Source: an uncultured Clostridia bacterium
GTDB taxonomy: Bacteria; Bacillota; Clostridia; Christensenellales; Borkfalkiaceae
Assembly (NCBI GenBank): GCA_947626685.1
Contig: CANQTD010000020.1
Span: forward strand, 1 to 34,790
Direction of reading: 5' to 3'
Length of the DNA: 34,790 nt
Part shown: positions 23,454 through 32,035 of the stretch, in pieces
How the letters are laid out: each line of letters begins with the position of its first letter
Position numbering within the stretch: position 1 is the first letter of the stretch
Notes under the pieces: generated by a model
Told to the model about the DNA's origin: nothing
The model's database searches: none
The model's input: only the letters and a program-made list of their open reading frames with translations
Program-made: the position numbers and the translations under genes

Positions 23454-24344
23454 TCACAGGTCGTCCTGACGGTAGCCGAATTCCTTCATGAGGGAACGCT
23501 TGTCGCGCCAGTCCTCTTTGACCTTGACGTACACCGTGAGAAAGACTTTCGCGCCGAGCAGTTTCTCCATGTCCTTGCGGGCGAAGGAAGCGACCTCTTT
23601 GAGCGCGCGACCCTGCTTGCCGATGAGGATCGCCTTGTGGTTCTTCTTCTCGCAGACGATGTCGAGGCCGATCTCATAGACCCCGCTCTCCCCTTTCTTG
23701 AAGGTGTTGACGACGACCGCCACGCCGTGCGGGATCTCCTTTTCGTACTTCAAGAGGATCTTCTCGCGCATGAGCTCGGCGACCATGAATTTATCGCTCT
23801 TGTCGGAGACGATATCGTCGGGGAAGAGCGGCCCGCCCTCGGGGAGCATGTCTGCGATCGCCTGTTCCAATTTTTTGAGATTCATGCCCTTTCTCGCGGA
23901 CACGGGGTACACGTCCGCGGTCACGCCCGCTTCGAAGAGCGTCTTGACGTCCGCGGGAATGTTCTCCTTCGGCATAATGTCGATCTTCGTGTAGGCGATG
24001 AGCGCGGGCACCCCGAGCGAGGTGTATTTCTTCATGAGGGCGACGTCGTCCTCTTTGAGCCCCGCGTGCCCGTCGTGCACGAACAGAATGGCGTCGACGT
24101 CGCGCGAGGCGGTCTCCGTCGTTTTCATCATGAGTTCGGTGAGCGCGTTGCGCTGTTTGTAGATGCCGGGCGTGTCCACGAACACGATCTGGAAGTTCTC
24201 CTTTGTGGAGACGCCGAGGATGCGGTCCCGCGTGGTCTGCGGCTTGGGCGAGACGATGGCGACCTTTTCGCCGACGAGGACGTTGACGAGGGTGGATTTC
24301 CCCGCATTCGCTTTTCCGATGACGGCGACCGTTCCGCTTCTCAT
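23454..24344 (-). CDS. era: GTPase Era
   Basis: A 296-residue essential GTPase for 16S rRNA maturation. G1 GKANAGKST (residues 9-17), the switch TTRDRILG, G3 DTPG, G4 TKID, and a C-terminal KH domain with KAILIGKQGRALKEV. Its ATG overlaps the ybeY stop by four bases, so translation is coupled. The usual Bacillus neighbours dgkA and cdd are absent. Confidence 0.97.
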   Translation of the reverse strand: MRSGTVAVIGKANAGKSTLVNVLVGEKVAIVSPKPQTTRDRILGVSTKENFQIVFVDTPGIYKQRNALTELMMKTTETASRDVDAILFVHDGHAGLKEDDVALMKKYTSLGVPALIAYTKIDIMPKENIPADVKTLFEAGVTADVYPVSARKGMNLKKLEQAIADMLPEGGPLFPDDIVSDKSDKFMVAELMREKILLKYEKEIPHGVAVVVNTFKKGESGVYEIGLDIVCEKKNHKAILIGKQGRALKEVASFARKDMEKLLGAKVFLTVYVKVKEDWRDKRSLMKEFGYRQDDL

Positions 24345-24841
24345 ACTCCCCTCCCGAGCCCGAGTTTTGCCATGACGTTTTCCTCCTCCCGCCTCATTGC
24401 GGCGCGCTCCTCCGCGGCCTCATGGTCGTAGCCGAGGCAGTGCAGCACGCCGTGCACCGCGAGATAGCCGATCTCGCGCGCGAGGGAATGTCCGTATTCC
24501 TCCGCCTGTTCCGCCGCGCGCTTTTCGCAGATGACGACGCTCCCGAGAAGCATCCTCCCCGACGGCGCGCCCTCTTCCCCGATGAACTCGACGCACTCGC
24601 CGTGTTCCTCCGAAGAGATCGCCTCCCCGGGCGAAAGTTCCATCGCGGGGAAGCTCAAAACGTCGGTCACGCGGTCCACCCCGCGCTCCCGCGCATTCAG
24701 GCTGCGGATCTCCTCCTCGGAGACGAACAAGAGCTCGACAACGAGGGGCATGTCCGAAACAGCCTCTCCGGAAAGTGCATTTTGCAGATTTTCGCGCGCC
24801 TCTTCGTCAAGGCTCTCGCATTCGACGATAAACTCAGCCAT
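24341..24841 (-). CDS. ybeY: Endoribonuclease YbeY
   Basis: A 166-residue zinc-dependent RNase for 16S rRNA 3' maturation and ribosome quality control. The metal motif HGVLHCLGYDHE (H-x3-H-x5-H) is intact near residues 131-142. The start at 24841 follows GAGGAAAAACCCA and overlaps the upstream gene's stop by eight bases. Confidence 0.95.
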   Translation of the reverse strand: MAEFIVECESLDEEARENLQNALSGEAVSDMPLVVELLFVSEEEIRSLNARERGVDRVTDVLSFPAMELSPGEAISSEEHGECVEFIGEEGAPSGRMLLGSVVICEKRAAEQAEEYGHSLAREIGYLAVHGVLHCLGYDHEAAEERAAMRREEENVMAKLGLGRGV

Positions 24842-26342
24842 TGGGTTTTTCCTCATCGGGATTGACGGCTTTCCTGTCGCGGTTGAATTGGATATTGGGG
24901 TACTGCACGCGGTGGTGATGGACGCCCGAAAGCGCCTCGACGAGGGTGAGCCGCACGACGGAGAGCTCCTTCATCGTGATGTCGCATTCGTCGAACTGCC
25001 CGAGGTCCATGCGCTCCTCGATGACGCTGCGGCAGATCTTTTCAACCTGTTCGGGGGAACGGTCCGCCATCGCGCGCACGGCCGCTTCCACCGCGTCGGA
25101 GATCATGATGATCGCCGCGATGCGCGTCTGGGGAAGAGGCCCGAAATAGGAGAAATCGCGCAGATCCGCGTCGCCCGAATAGCGCACCGCCTTATCGTAG
25201 AAATACTTGATGGGCAGGGTGCCGTGGTGCTCGAGCGCGACGCGCGCGATCTCTTTGGGCAGATGGTTCGCGATGAGGAGATCGTAGCCGTTTTTGGTGT
25301 GCGAACGGATGATGTCCGCCGAAAGTTCGGGGGTGATCTCGTCGTGCAGGTTGTAATCGGTCTGGTTCTCGGTGAAGCCCTCGGGCTCTTTGAGCTTGCC
25401 CACGTCGTGGTAATAGGCCGCCGCCCTCGCGAGCTCGGCGTTCTCCCCGATCGCGACGGCGCACGATTCCGCGAGCTGCGCGACGATGAGCGAATGGTTG
25501 AACGTGCCCGGGGCCTCCTTTTTGAGGCGCACGAGAAGCGCGGCGTCCGTACTCGTCAGTTCCCTGAGGCGGAAAACGGTGAGGCGGTTGAACGCCCGTT
25601 CGAAGAGGGGCAGCAGCGCGAGCGCGAGCACGCCCGAGAGAATGCAGGCGAGGATGCGGAACCCCACGGCGGAAACGTAGTCGATCCAATCTTTGGTCAC
25701 CTCGGGAAGATTGAAGAGGAGGACGAGGATGACGGTGGGCACCGCGGTGTACACGCCCGTGAGGAGCAGGCTTCCGCGCGTCTTTGCGCTCCCCGCAAAG
25801 AACACGGCGAACGTCCCCGAGAGGAAGGTGATCAGAAAGGACGAGAAGAGCTGCGTCGTGAGCCCCGAGGCCGTGATCCCCGAGGCCGTGAGGGTGTTCG
25901 TGCACAGGTCGATCACGAAGAGCAGGAGCCCGAAGATGAAGTTCAGAAAGATCGCCTGCCTGCGGTTCAAAAGAAAGATCGCGAGGATCGCAAACATGGC
26001 GACGGGGCGGGAATAGTAGTGGATGAACCGCCCGAAAATGTAGCAGATGACCGTGGACGCAAAGAGCAGCGTAAAGATGAGGAAGATATTCTTGATCTTG
26101 AGAAGGGTCTCGAAATCCTCGAACAGATAGTAGAAGTACACGAGCGCGAAGAGGAAGAACACGCTCACGAGCAGAGACAGCGACTCCGAGGAGTGCTGCG
26201 CGAGATAGCCGTACCAATTCGCGGGGTCGTTGACGACCGTCATCAGAAAGATGAGGAGGATCATGGCGGCATAGCAGCCGAAGAAGGCGGCTACGCTGTA
26301 ACCGAGCTTGCGTCCGACCTTCGTGCTCTTTTTCTCTTTCAT
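24834..26342 (-). CDS. PgpH-like 7TM-HD protein (c-di-AMP phosphodiesterase type), lacking the extracellular domain
   Basis: A 502-residue membrane protein: one N-terminal helix (15-37), only about 30 outside residues, then about seven membrane helices (to ~255) and an HD phosphohydrolase domain (HSLIVAQLAESC, AAYYHDVGKLKEPEGF, HHGTLPIKYFY). The position between phoH and ybeY is that of Bacillus pgpH/yqfF, which degrades cyclic di-AMP. The family is usually about 700 residues with a large 7TMR-HDED sensor after helix 1; that is missing here. The catalytic HD residues are intact. It overlaps phoH by four bases. Confidence 0.9.
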   Translation of the reverse strand: MKEKKSTKVGRKLGYSVAAFFGCYAAMILLIFLMTVVNDPANWYGYLAQHSSESLSLLVSVFFLFALVYFYYLFEDFETLLKIKNIFLIFTLLFASTVICYIFGRFIHYYSRPVAMFAILAIFLLNRRQAIFLNFIFGLLLFVIDLCTNTLTASGITASGLTTQLFSSFLITFLSGTFAVFFAGSAKTRGSLLLTGVYTAVPTVILVLLFNLPEVTKDWIDYVSAVGFRILACILSGVLALALLPLFERAFNRLTVFRLRELTSTDAALLVRLKKEAPGTFNHSLIVAQLAESCAVAIGENAELARAAAYYHDVGKLKEPEGFTENQTDYNLHDEITPELSADIIRSHTKNGYDLLIANHLPKEIARVALEHHGTLPIKYFYDKAVRYSGDADLRDFSYFGPLPQTRIAAIIMISDAVEAAVRAMADRSPEQVEKICRSVIEERMDLGQFDECDITMKELSVVRLTLVEALSGVHHHRVQYPNIQFNRDRKAVNPDEEKPNG

Positions 26343-27310
26343 GGATTCCCTCCTTTTCTTCGCTTGTTCTCTTCCCGCTCATACGCACGCACGATGCGCG
26401 TGACCAGCGGGTGTCTCACGACGTCTTTTTCGGTGAGGCGGCACACGGCGACGTCCTCCACGCCGTCGAGGATGCGGACGGCTTGTCTCAGGCCGCTCGT
26501 CTTGCCCGCGGGAAGATCGGTCTGCGTGAGATCCCCCGTGACGACCATCTTGCTCCCCTCCCCGAGACGGGTCAAAAACATTTTCATCTGCTCGCAGGTC
26601 GCATTCTGCGCCTCGTCGAGAATGACAAAGGCGTCGGAGAGCGTCCTGCCGCGCATGTATGCGAGCGGCGCGACTTCGATCGCCCCCTTCTCCATCAAAC
26701 GCTGGTACGTCTCGAAGCCGAACATCTCCTGCAAGGCGTCGTACAGCGGGCGCAGGTAAGGGTCGACCTTCGTCTGCAAGTCGCCGGGCAAAAAGCCCAA
26801 CTTTTCCCCCGCTTCCACGGCGGGACGGGTGAGAATGATCTTTTCGGCTTCTTTCCCCTTGTATGCGGCGACGGCGAGACAGACGGCGAGGTACGTCTTG
26901 CCCGTTCCCGCAGGGCCGACGCCGAACGTCACGGTGTTTTGGCGCACCGCGTTGACGTATTCCTTCTGCCCGACCGTCTTGCACTTGACGGGCTTTCCGC
27001 GCGAGGAGACGGCGACGACGTCGTGCATGATCCCCTCGATATCGCGGGCATGTCCCTCCCGCGCGAGCTCGATGCAGTATAAAAGACGGGTCTTGTCGAT
27101 CTCTTCGCCCGCTTCGACGGTGGCGAGGAGGCTCTTAATGACCTCCGCGCCGATATACGCCGCCTCGGTTTCCCCCTCGAGGACGACGTTCGTTCCGTCC
27201 AGCCGTGCGATGAGGCCGAGCTCCCGCGCGATCGTATTGAGGTTTTCGTCAAAGACGCCGATGACCTGCGTGAGGCGATCGAGCGTCCCCGTATCGACCG
27301 TAACTTGCAA
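26339..27310 (-). CDS. phoH: PhoH family ATPase
   Basis: A 323-residue cytosolic ATPase/RNA-helicase-like protein: Walker A GPAGTGKTYLA, Walker B VILDEAQN, sensor TGDLTQTDLP. It is often linked to YbeY and RNA metabolism. The start is a TTG at 27310 placed four bases after AGGAGGAAAT; upstream in-frame GTG/ATG starts lie inside yqfD. Eight bases separate it from yqfD. Confidence 0.92.
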   Translation of the reverse strand: MQVTVDTGTLDRLTQVIGVFDENLNTIARELGLIARLDGTNVVLEGETEAAYIGAEVIKSLLATVEAGEEIDKTRLLYCIELAREGHARDIEGIMHDVVAVSSRGKPVKCKTVGQKEYVNAVRQNTVTFGVGPAGTGKTYLAVCLAVAAYKGKEAEKIILTRPAVEAGEKLGFLPGDLQTKVDPYLRPLYDALQEMFGFETYQRLMEKGAIEVAPLAYMRGRTLSDAFVILDEAQNATCEQMKMFLTRLGEGSKMVVTGDLTQTDLPAGKTSGLRQAVRILDGVEDVAVCRLTEKDVVRHPLVTRIVRAYEREENKRRKGGNP

Positions 27311-27318
27311 ATTTCCTC

Positions 27319-28188
27319 CTAACCGAGATTGCACGAAGCCGTGGCGCGCGCAATGCCTTCCACGAGCCAACCACGCTCCGTTTGCTCGGTATGTATCTCG
27401 ACAGCCTCGCCGAAGTCAAGCACCGCCTGCGCGACGGCGCCCTCTTCGGAGAGCGCGTATTCCTTCGAAAATTCCCTTCTCACCGTGACCGACCCGATCA
27501 CGGCGGCGGGGAACATTTCTTCCCCGCGCACGGTATAATCCGCGATGACGACGTCGCCCGCACGGACTTCGTCCCCCACCCCGACGAGGGGGGTGCCGCG
27601 GATGACGATGAGCTCTTCCACAATGCCCTCCGCAGGAGACGTGAGGGGCATGCCCGCGATCGGGGCGACGCTTTCGGCACATTGCACCTCCACGGTGAGG
27701 ACGCCGCCCTCCCGTTTGAAGGCGCAGAATTCGACGTTCGGAAGGGAGAGCACGCGCGCGGCGCACCCGCCCGTATCCCGCGGCATCGCGGAGAAGAAGC
27801 GGACCCCCTCTTCACGGAGGATGGCGGTCACTTCCCGCTCATAGTATGCGCCGTTTCCCGTCACTTCCACCTTCAACACCCGCGTTTGGGCAAAGAGCGC
27901 GGCCGCGGAAAAGAGGAGAACGCCCGCGATGAGCCCGGAGGCCGAAAGAGCCTTCCGCGCAAGCCCTGCGGCCCCGCGGTATCTGACGTTTTCTATATTA
28001 TAGCATGAACCTTGTAAAATTGCAAAGGCTTTTTTCAAATCTTTGGCGCGGATATGCACTTCTACTGCGTTTTTTTCGGCTTCCCGCGCCCCGAGCACGG
28101 GGATCCCCGCACGCACAAGTTTCTCGGGGGCTTTCGCCGCCGTCAGACTCCGCACCGTAAAAGAGACGCCCGAAAGCGAAGATCTCAT
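27319..28188 (-). CDS. yqfD: Sporulation protein YqfD
   Basis: A 289-residue protein with one membrane helix near 80-100 and an extracellular region with LVGVGDEVRAGDVVI and the C-terminal WLVEGIARATASCNLG. It is shorter than the roughly 400 residues of Bacillus YqfD. In Bacillus yqfCD belongs to the mother-cell sigma-E regulon. It starts one base after the yqfC stop, with GGGAGGGG as site. Confidence 0.85.
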   Translation of the reverse strand: MRSSLSGVSFTVRSLTAAKAPEKLVRAGIPVLGAREAEKNAVEVHIRAKDLKKAFAILQGSCYNIENVRYRGAAGLARKALSASGLIAGVLLFSAAALFAQTRVLKVEVTGNGAYYEREVTAILREEGVRFFSAMPRDTGGCAARVLSLPNVEFCAFKREGGVLTVEVQCAESVAPIAGMPLTSPAEGIVEELIVIRGTPLVGVGDEVRAGDVVIADYTVRGEEMFPAAVIGSVTVRREFSKEYALSEEGAVAQAVLDFGEAVEIHTEQTERGWLVEGIARATASCNLG

Positions 28189-28189
28189 C

Positions 28190-28444
28190 TCACCCCTCCC
28201 CCTTCACGAGGGAAATGCTGCCGCGCACCTCGACGTCCCCCGCGAAATATTTTCCGAGCGCGAGATTTTCCCCCTCGATCTCGACCGCGCCCCGCTTCCC
28301 GCGGAGCACGATCCGCGTGGCGGAGAATTCGGCGACGCGCTTCACATTGAAAAAATAGCCCCCGCCGCCGTCCGTGACGGTGTAGGACACGCGCGACGGG
28401 TCCTCCCCGCCCAAAATCCTGAAGATCTCCGCTGCAAACCTCAT
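28190..28444 (-). CDS. yqfC: YabP/YqfC family sporulation protein
   Basis: An 84-residue protein. VTDGGGGYFFNVKRVAEFSATRIVLRGKRGAVEIEGENLALGKY is the YabP/YqfC fold. I start at ATG 28444, just below the CATACAAT box; longer readings start inside or above the promoter. It is the first gene of the operon running to recO. Confidence 0.85.
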   Translation of the reverse strand: MRFAAEIFRILGGEDPSRVSYTVTDGGGGYFFNVKRVAEFSATRIVLRGKRGAVEIEGENLALGKYFAGDVEVRGSISLVKGEG

Positions 28445-28450
28445 CCCCCT

Positions 28451-28458
28451 ATTGTATG
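28451..28458 (-). promoter_or_regulatory. Candidate sigma-E -10 element of yqfC
   Basis: The minus strand carries CATACAAT, a perfect match to the sigma-E -10 consensus, six bases before the yqfC ATG. The -35 region (GGAATGA, about 15 bases upstream) is a poor match. Sigma-E control is known for Bacillus yqfCD. Confidence 0.5.
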
Positions 28459-28505
28459 CACCCGCACCCCGTCTCATTCCCCTCATGGGGTAGGGCTCCT
28501 CTCTA

Positions 28506-28577
28506 TGTCATTTCAAGCGGAGCATAGCGAAGTCGAGAAATCTCATTCTCATAATAAGGTGGAGATCCCTCGGCTTT
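28506..28577. repeat. Dispersed intergenic repeat of the GTCATTTC-AAGCGGAGC type
   Basis: TGTCATTTCAAGCGGAGC, then GAAGTCGAGAAATCTC, and an incomplete inverted partner GAGATCCCTCGGC. Sequences of this form occur between genes in many gut bacteria. No coding frame is evident. It lies between the yqfC promoter region and the fibre operon's terminator. Confidence 0.55.
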
Positions 28578-28620
28578 CTTTTTTGGGGGCGAGGGCGGGA
28601 AATGGGGCTGAAAGAAAGAC

Positions 28621-28644
28621 AGCCGAGGGCGATTGCCCTCGGCT
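28621..28644 (-). terminator. Terminator of the SipW/TasA operon
   Basis: A perfect 10-bp stem AGCCGAGGGC/GCCCTCGGCT with loop GATT, followed on the minus strand by the T-rich GTCTTTCTTTC. It lies 63 bases after the last gene. Confidence 0.75.
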
Positions 28645-28707
28645 GCTTTTGGGTTCAGTTACTCATTTTGGGTCAGTTTTGAAACCTCAAATCATCGCAA
28701 AATGGGT

Positions 28708-30846
28708 TTATTCAACGTCATAGTCGAACTTAATGCCCGCCTTATTGTATCTGTTGATGAAGCTTTCAAAATAAGTTGCATGTCCCGATATGTGCTCGTC
28801 CGTGAGATCATAGATGTAACTTTGGTGGATTGTTCCATCTTCAGCTTCTCCCGTTTGCTTGTCCGCCAACAGAGAATAGCTTCGAGTGTCTTTCGTCTGC
28901 TCGATATTGCTGAAATAAATCTTTACATCCTTCCCGACCTTGATTGTGGTTGGATCTTCTTCCAATTGCATAGCGTGAGTTGCGGTATTGTCCTGTTGCG
29001 AATCGTCATAATACGTTATCCCGTCAGTACTGTATTGGGTAATTTGCTTGCCCTTGCGGGACGCCGCGAACAGGAAGCATGTTTCAGCACCGGACGTGCT
29101 TTCATGTGCAGCATTGTCGAGGTTAATTCTTGTTTCGCCGCGGAACGTAATCTCAGCGTCGTTCTGTACGCCTCTGTGCTTACCGACATGGTCGCAGCCA
29201 CTTACTGACTCTTCGTAATAATAAGAGCAAACGGTCTGCGCGACAAATGCCTGCCCAAGCTCGGGGGAAATCGTCAGCTCACTATCCACAACATCAATGT
29301 TTCCGCCGCCGATGCAGGAGAGCAACACCATATTTGTGTATCCCGTATCAGACTCTACCCTGTCATAAGCAAGCTGGTTGACAGCTTCACCGGTAAGGCT
29401 GAGATTAGCGCCATTGATGTTGATTGCGCCGTTTTTATAGGTCTGGAATGCGGCAACAAATGTTGCATGCGTGATGCTGTTGTACATATCTTTGAAGTTA
29501 TAGGTGCCGCCGTTGATGTTGAGTGTGCTTTCTTCCTCGCCGCCGCCGACAATGAAAGACGTCACAGCGCCTTCGCTCTCTACGGTCGCCCCATTAAGAT
29601 TTACTGCGCCGCCGTTGGTAATATAGAAGCCCTTGCCGAAGCCGTTCTCGCCATAGCCATCATTTTTTTCTCTACCATTGATGGTGAGATCGGCACCTTC
29701 CGTGAAGTTGATCTCGCCGCCATCGACGCAAATGCCGATGTCGCCCGCCTTGTTGTTCACCTCAACGTCCACATCTTCGAAGTTGAGCGTTCCCTCGACC
29801 TTCATGGTGTACTTCTGCTCTTCAGTGGTGTATCTGCTGTAATCGCGGTCGCCGGTATCGTTCCCGCTGTTTGCATTGGTATTGACGGTAAATTTGTTAT
29901 CCGAACCTACGGCGGAATCCTTTACCGTGAGGGTGGAGCCTTCGGAGACGACAAGATCTTCGCTGCTCGTTCCGTCGTCCTTGTTGACGCCGAAGGCGTG
30001 ACCGAACAGGTCGACGTTGACTTCTTTATTGTCATCGATCTGTAAGCCATCTTTCGGCAACGTTAAGTCCTCGGCAAGCACGAGCGTATCGCCGTCCGCC
30101 GCGTCATTGAGCGCATCATTCAGATTATCCGCGGACACGAGGAATACATCTTCCTTGGATTCGTCGTGACCGTTGGACTGTACGGCGTACACACCGATCG
30201 CGATCATGCAGCTCTGACCCTGCAACGAAGTTTCGCTTTCTGTCGGGAATTCGATGGACACCTTGATGTCATCGATGGCTCCCCTGGGCTGTACAGTTTG
30301 GGACCATTCGGAGACTGCCGTCGAACGGTCGGAGCTGATGTTCTCCATATTCTCCACAGCCATATCACTTTTATCCTTGACAGTGATATTGAGTGCGTGG
30401 AAGAGCGAAGTGTCCTTACCTTCCGTATTGACTTCCCCGTCCTCCTTTGTTGCGCCGCCGCCCACGAACGTGACGACGGTACGGTACTTGATGGCGATCG
30501 AGCTCTCGTTTGTTGTGGTGATGGTGAACTTCACGCAGTCGCCGGGAGTGATATTGCTCAGCGCGAGCTTGCCATCTGCATAGCTTGCCGTGCCTTTGTT
30601 GGTGAACGTGTAAACGTTATCGTCGACGGTAGCGTTTACCCTTTCGTAATCGTCCTCGCCATTCCAGTCGAGGGAATACGCTTCGGTGATCTGTGCCGTT
30701 GCTTGAAGATCTACCTTGCCCGCCGTAATTGCGACGTTCGTTTTGTTTTCATTCGTAAAGAGTGCGAACGTGGAGCCTGCGATGAGCGATGCGCAAAGGG
30801 TAATCGACAATGCAGAACTCAAAATGGCTTTTGCTGTCTTGTTCAT
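28708..30846 (-). CDS. TasA-like secreted protein fused to a predicted beta-helix
   Basis: A 712-residue protein. The SipW-type signal (ALSITLCASLIAGSTFALFT) and the following NVAITAGKVDLQA and LSNITPGDCVKFTITTTNES, then SSIAIKYRTVV, match the head of TasA/CalY fibre proteins (to about residue 215). From DNLNDALNDAADGDTLVLAEDLTL the remainder is Asn/Gly/Asp-rich with regular short strands (LNINGGTYNF, AININGANLSL), as in right-handed beta-helix adhesins. It is probably a surface fibre or matrix adhesin processed by the SipW-type peptidase upstream. The start at 30846 follows AGGAG by eight bases. The fusion is unusual; the fold of the second part is inferred. Confidence 0.82.
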   Translation of the reverse strand: MNKTAKAILSSALSITLCASLIAGSTFALFTNENKTNVAITAGKVDLQATAQITEAYSLDWNGEDDYERVNATVDDNVYTFTNKGTASYADGKLALSNITPGDCVKFTITTTNESSIAIKYRTVVTFVGGGATKEDGEVNTEGKDTSLFHALNITVKDKSDMAVENMENISSDRSTAVSEWSQTVQPRGAIDDIKVSIEFPTESETSLQGQSCMIAIGVYAVQSNGHDESKEDVFLVSADNLNDALNDAADGDTLVLAEDLTLPKDGLQIDDNKEVNVDLFGHAFGVNKDDGTSSEDLVVSEGSTLTVKDSAVGSDNKFTVNTNANSGNDTGDRDYSRYTTEEQKYTMKVEGTLNFEDVDVEVNNKAGDIGICVDGGEINFTEGADLTINGREKNDGYGENGFGKGFYITNGGAVNLNGATVESEGAVTSFIVGGGEEESTLNINGGTYNFKDMYNSITHATFVAAFQTYKNGAININGANLSLTGEAVNQLAYDRVESDTGYTNMVLLSCIGGGNIDVVDSELTISPELGQAFVAQTVCSYYYEESVSGCDHVGKHRGVQNDAEITFRGETRINLDNAAHESTSGAETCFLFAASRKGKQITQYSTDGITYYDDSQQDNTATHAMQLEEDPTTIKVGKDVKIYFSNIEQTKDTRSYSLLADKQTGEAEDGTIHQSYIYDLTDEHISGHATYFESFINRYNKAGIKFDYDVE

Positions 30847-30913
30847 TTTCATTTCTCCTTTTATAAGATTTTTTTGGATTTTGAATTAAGGTTGCGCCTT
30901 ACGGCGCGAGATG

Positions 30914-31552
30914 TCATGCGGCAGGGGTGACGGTCGCGTCTTGGATCGCGTGGACGATCAGGTCAAACGTCACTTCCTGTCCCTGCGCGTCGTTATTGGT
31001 ATCGAGGTCCTGAAACTCTACGGTCACGGAGAAATTTGCGGAAGATTTGACTTCGACGATGCCGACGCCGTCCTCCTCGCTGCCGAGGGTGAGCCCGTCT
31101 TTGAGCGACTTGCTCACCTCTTTCACGGGCACGTCTTTGGACGCCACCGTGACGAGGAGCTGTTCCGCGAGCTCGTTGGCCGTACCTTCGAGTTTGATCT
31201 CGATCCAATAAGAAATCGCGACAGAGCCGCTATTCGTGAGGACCATGTCCGCGGTGAAGCTGCAATCGGGCGCGATCTTGACGCCTTCTTCGATGCCGAA
31301 GAGGTTCTCCTTCGTCGCGTTGGTGAAGTCCTTGTCGCCCTCGTCGGTCGTACGGGTGAGATGGCCGTTTTCGCCCAAAGAGACGGTGACGAGCTTATCC
31401 CTGACCAGCGTGACGGAAAGGTTCCCCGCGACGAGATGGTTTTCGACGCCCACCTGCGTGCTGAACAGGGCGTAAGTGCCCGTGACAAGCAGCGCGAGAC
31501 AGACGGCGATCGTCATGAACGCGAGAAGCAGCTTCTTGGATGCCTTTGTCAT
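30914..31552 (-). CDS. TasA/CalY-like SipW-dependent secreted protein
   Basis: A 212-residue protein with a signal ending GTYALFSTQVGVENHLVAGNLSVTL, the SipW-substrate pattern, and a camelysin-like beta-sandwich with FTADMVLTNSGSVAISYWIEIKLEG. It probably assembles with, or nucleates, the larger protein encoded 67 bases downstream. AGGAGG precedes the ATG. Metalloprotease activity as once proposed for camelysin cannot be claimed. A reverse CGGACATGG copy lies at 31243. Confidence 0.82.
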   Translation of the reverse strand: MTKASKKLLLAFMTIAVCLALLVTGTYALFSTQVGVENHLVAGNLSVTLVRDKLVTVSLGENGHLTRTTDEGDKDFTNATKENLFGIEEGVKIAPDCSFTADMVLTNSGSVAISYWIEIKLEGTANELAEQLLVTVASKDVPVKEVSKSLKDGLTLGSEEDGVGIVEVKSSANFSVTVEFQDLDTNNDAQGQEVTFDLIVHAIQDATVTPAA

Positions 31553-31598
31553 TGTTTACCTCCTTATTTTTATTTTCGGGTGAACCCGCGATTTGCGC

Positions 31599-31865
31599 TT
31601 AACGGCGGTTCGCGCCGTTGCCGGGCGGCGCAGTGGGCACGACCGCAACGGGCGGGGGACCCGCGACAGGCGGCACGGTCGCCACGACTGCGGCGGGGGC
31701 TGAGGGGAACACGGGCGCGGGATAGACGACCCGTACCCCGTACGGGACCGCAACGGGCGGCCGCATCCCCGGCGGTGCGAAAGGCATCCGCGGCTGAGGC
31801 GCAGGCTCGGCGGGCGCGTCTTGCATTTCCGCTTCTTCCGCTCGTTTCGCTTCCTGCGCTTTCAT
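31599..31865 (-). CDS. Small proline-rich protein, 88 residues
   Basis: The ATG overlaps the preceding gene's stop as ATGA. The first 20 residues are a charged helix (MKAQEAKRAEEAEMQDAPAE). The rest is Pro/Ala/Val-rich (PPVAVPYGVRVVYPAPVFP) with no membrane segment. The charged helix continues the one at the end of the 56-residue protein in another frame, so the two may be halves of one protein (membrane helix, coil, Pro-rich tail) joined by a frameshift, or coupled genes. No homologue recognised. Confidence 0.6.
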   Translation of the reverse strand: MKAQEAKRAEEAEMQDAPAEPAPQPRMPFAPPGMRPPVAVPYGVRVVYPAPVFPSAPAAVVATVPPVAGPPPVAVVPTAPPGNGANRR

Positions 31866-32032
31866 TGCTTCCTCGCTTTCTTCGCTTCTTCCGCTTCCTG
31901 CTCGGCCTTTTCCCGCGCTTTCCGCTCCTTCCTGTCGAGCGAGGTGACGATCAGATCGTATATCACCGCCGCAACGGTGATGAGACAGACCGCCGCCACG
32001 ACCCACAAAAAGATGATGATGGCAAGCCTCAT
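31862..32032 (-). CDS. Small membrane protein, 56 residues
   Basis: It starts MRLAIIIFLWVVAAVCLITV: one membrane helix (about 3-28), then a highly charged helix (LDRKERKAREKAEQEAEEAK) facing the cytosol. GGAGGAATAAGG precedes the ATG, which lies three bases after the sipW stop. Its TGA overlaps the next ATG. The place in the operon suggests a partner of the SipW peptidase or fibre proteins. Function unknown. Confidence 0.7.
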   Translation of the reverse strand: MRLAIIIFLWVVAAVCLITVAAVIYDLIVTSLDRKERKAREKAEQEAEEAKKARKQ

Positions 32033-32035
32033 TCC

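Noticed and set aside
24531-26759. Long plus-strand open frame (742 codons) opposite ybeY, pgpH and phoH
   Set aside because: Low-complexity Glu/Arg/His composition and complete overlap with conserved genes mark it as a shadow frame.
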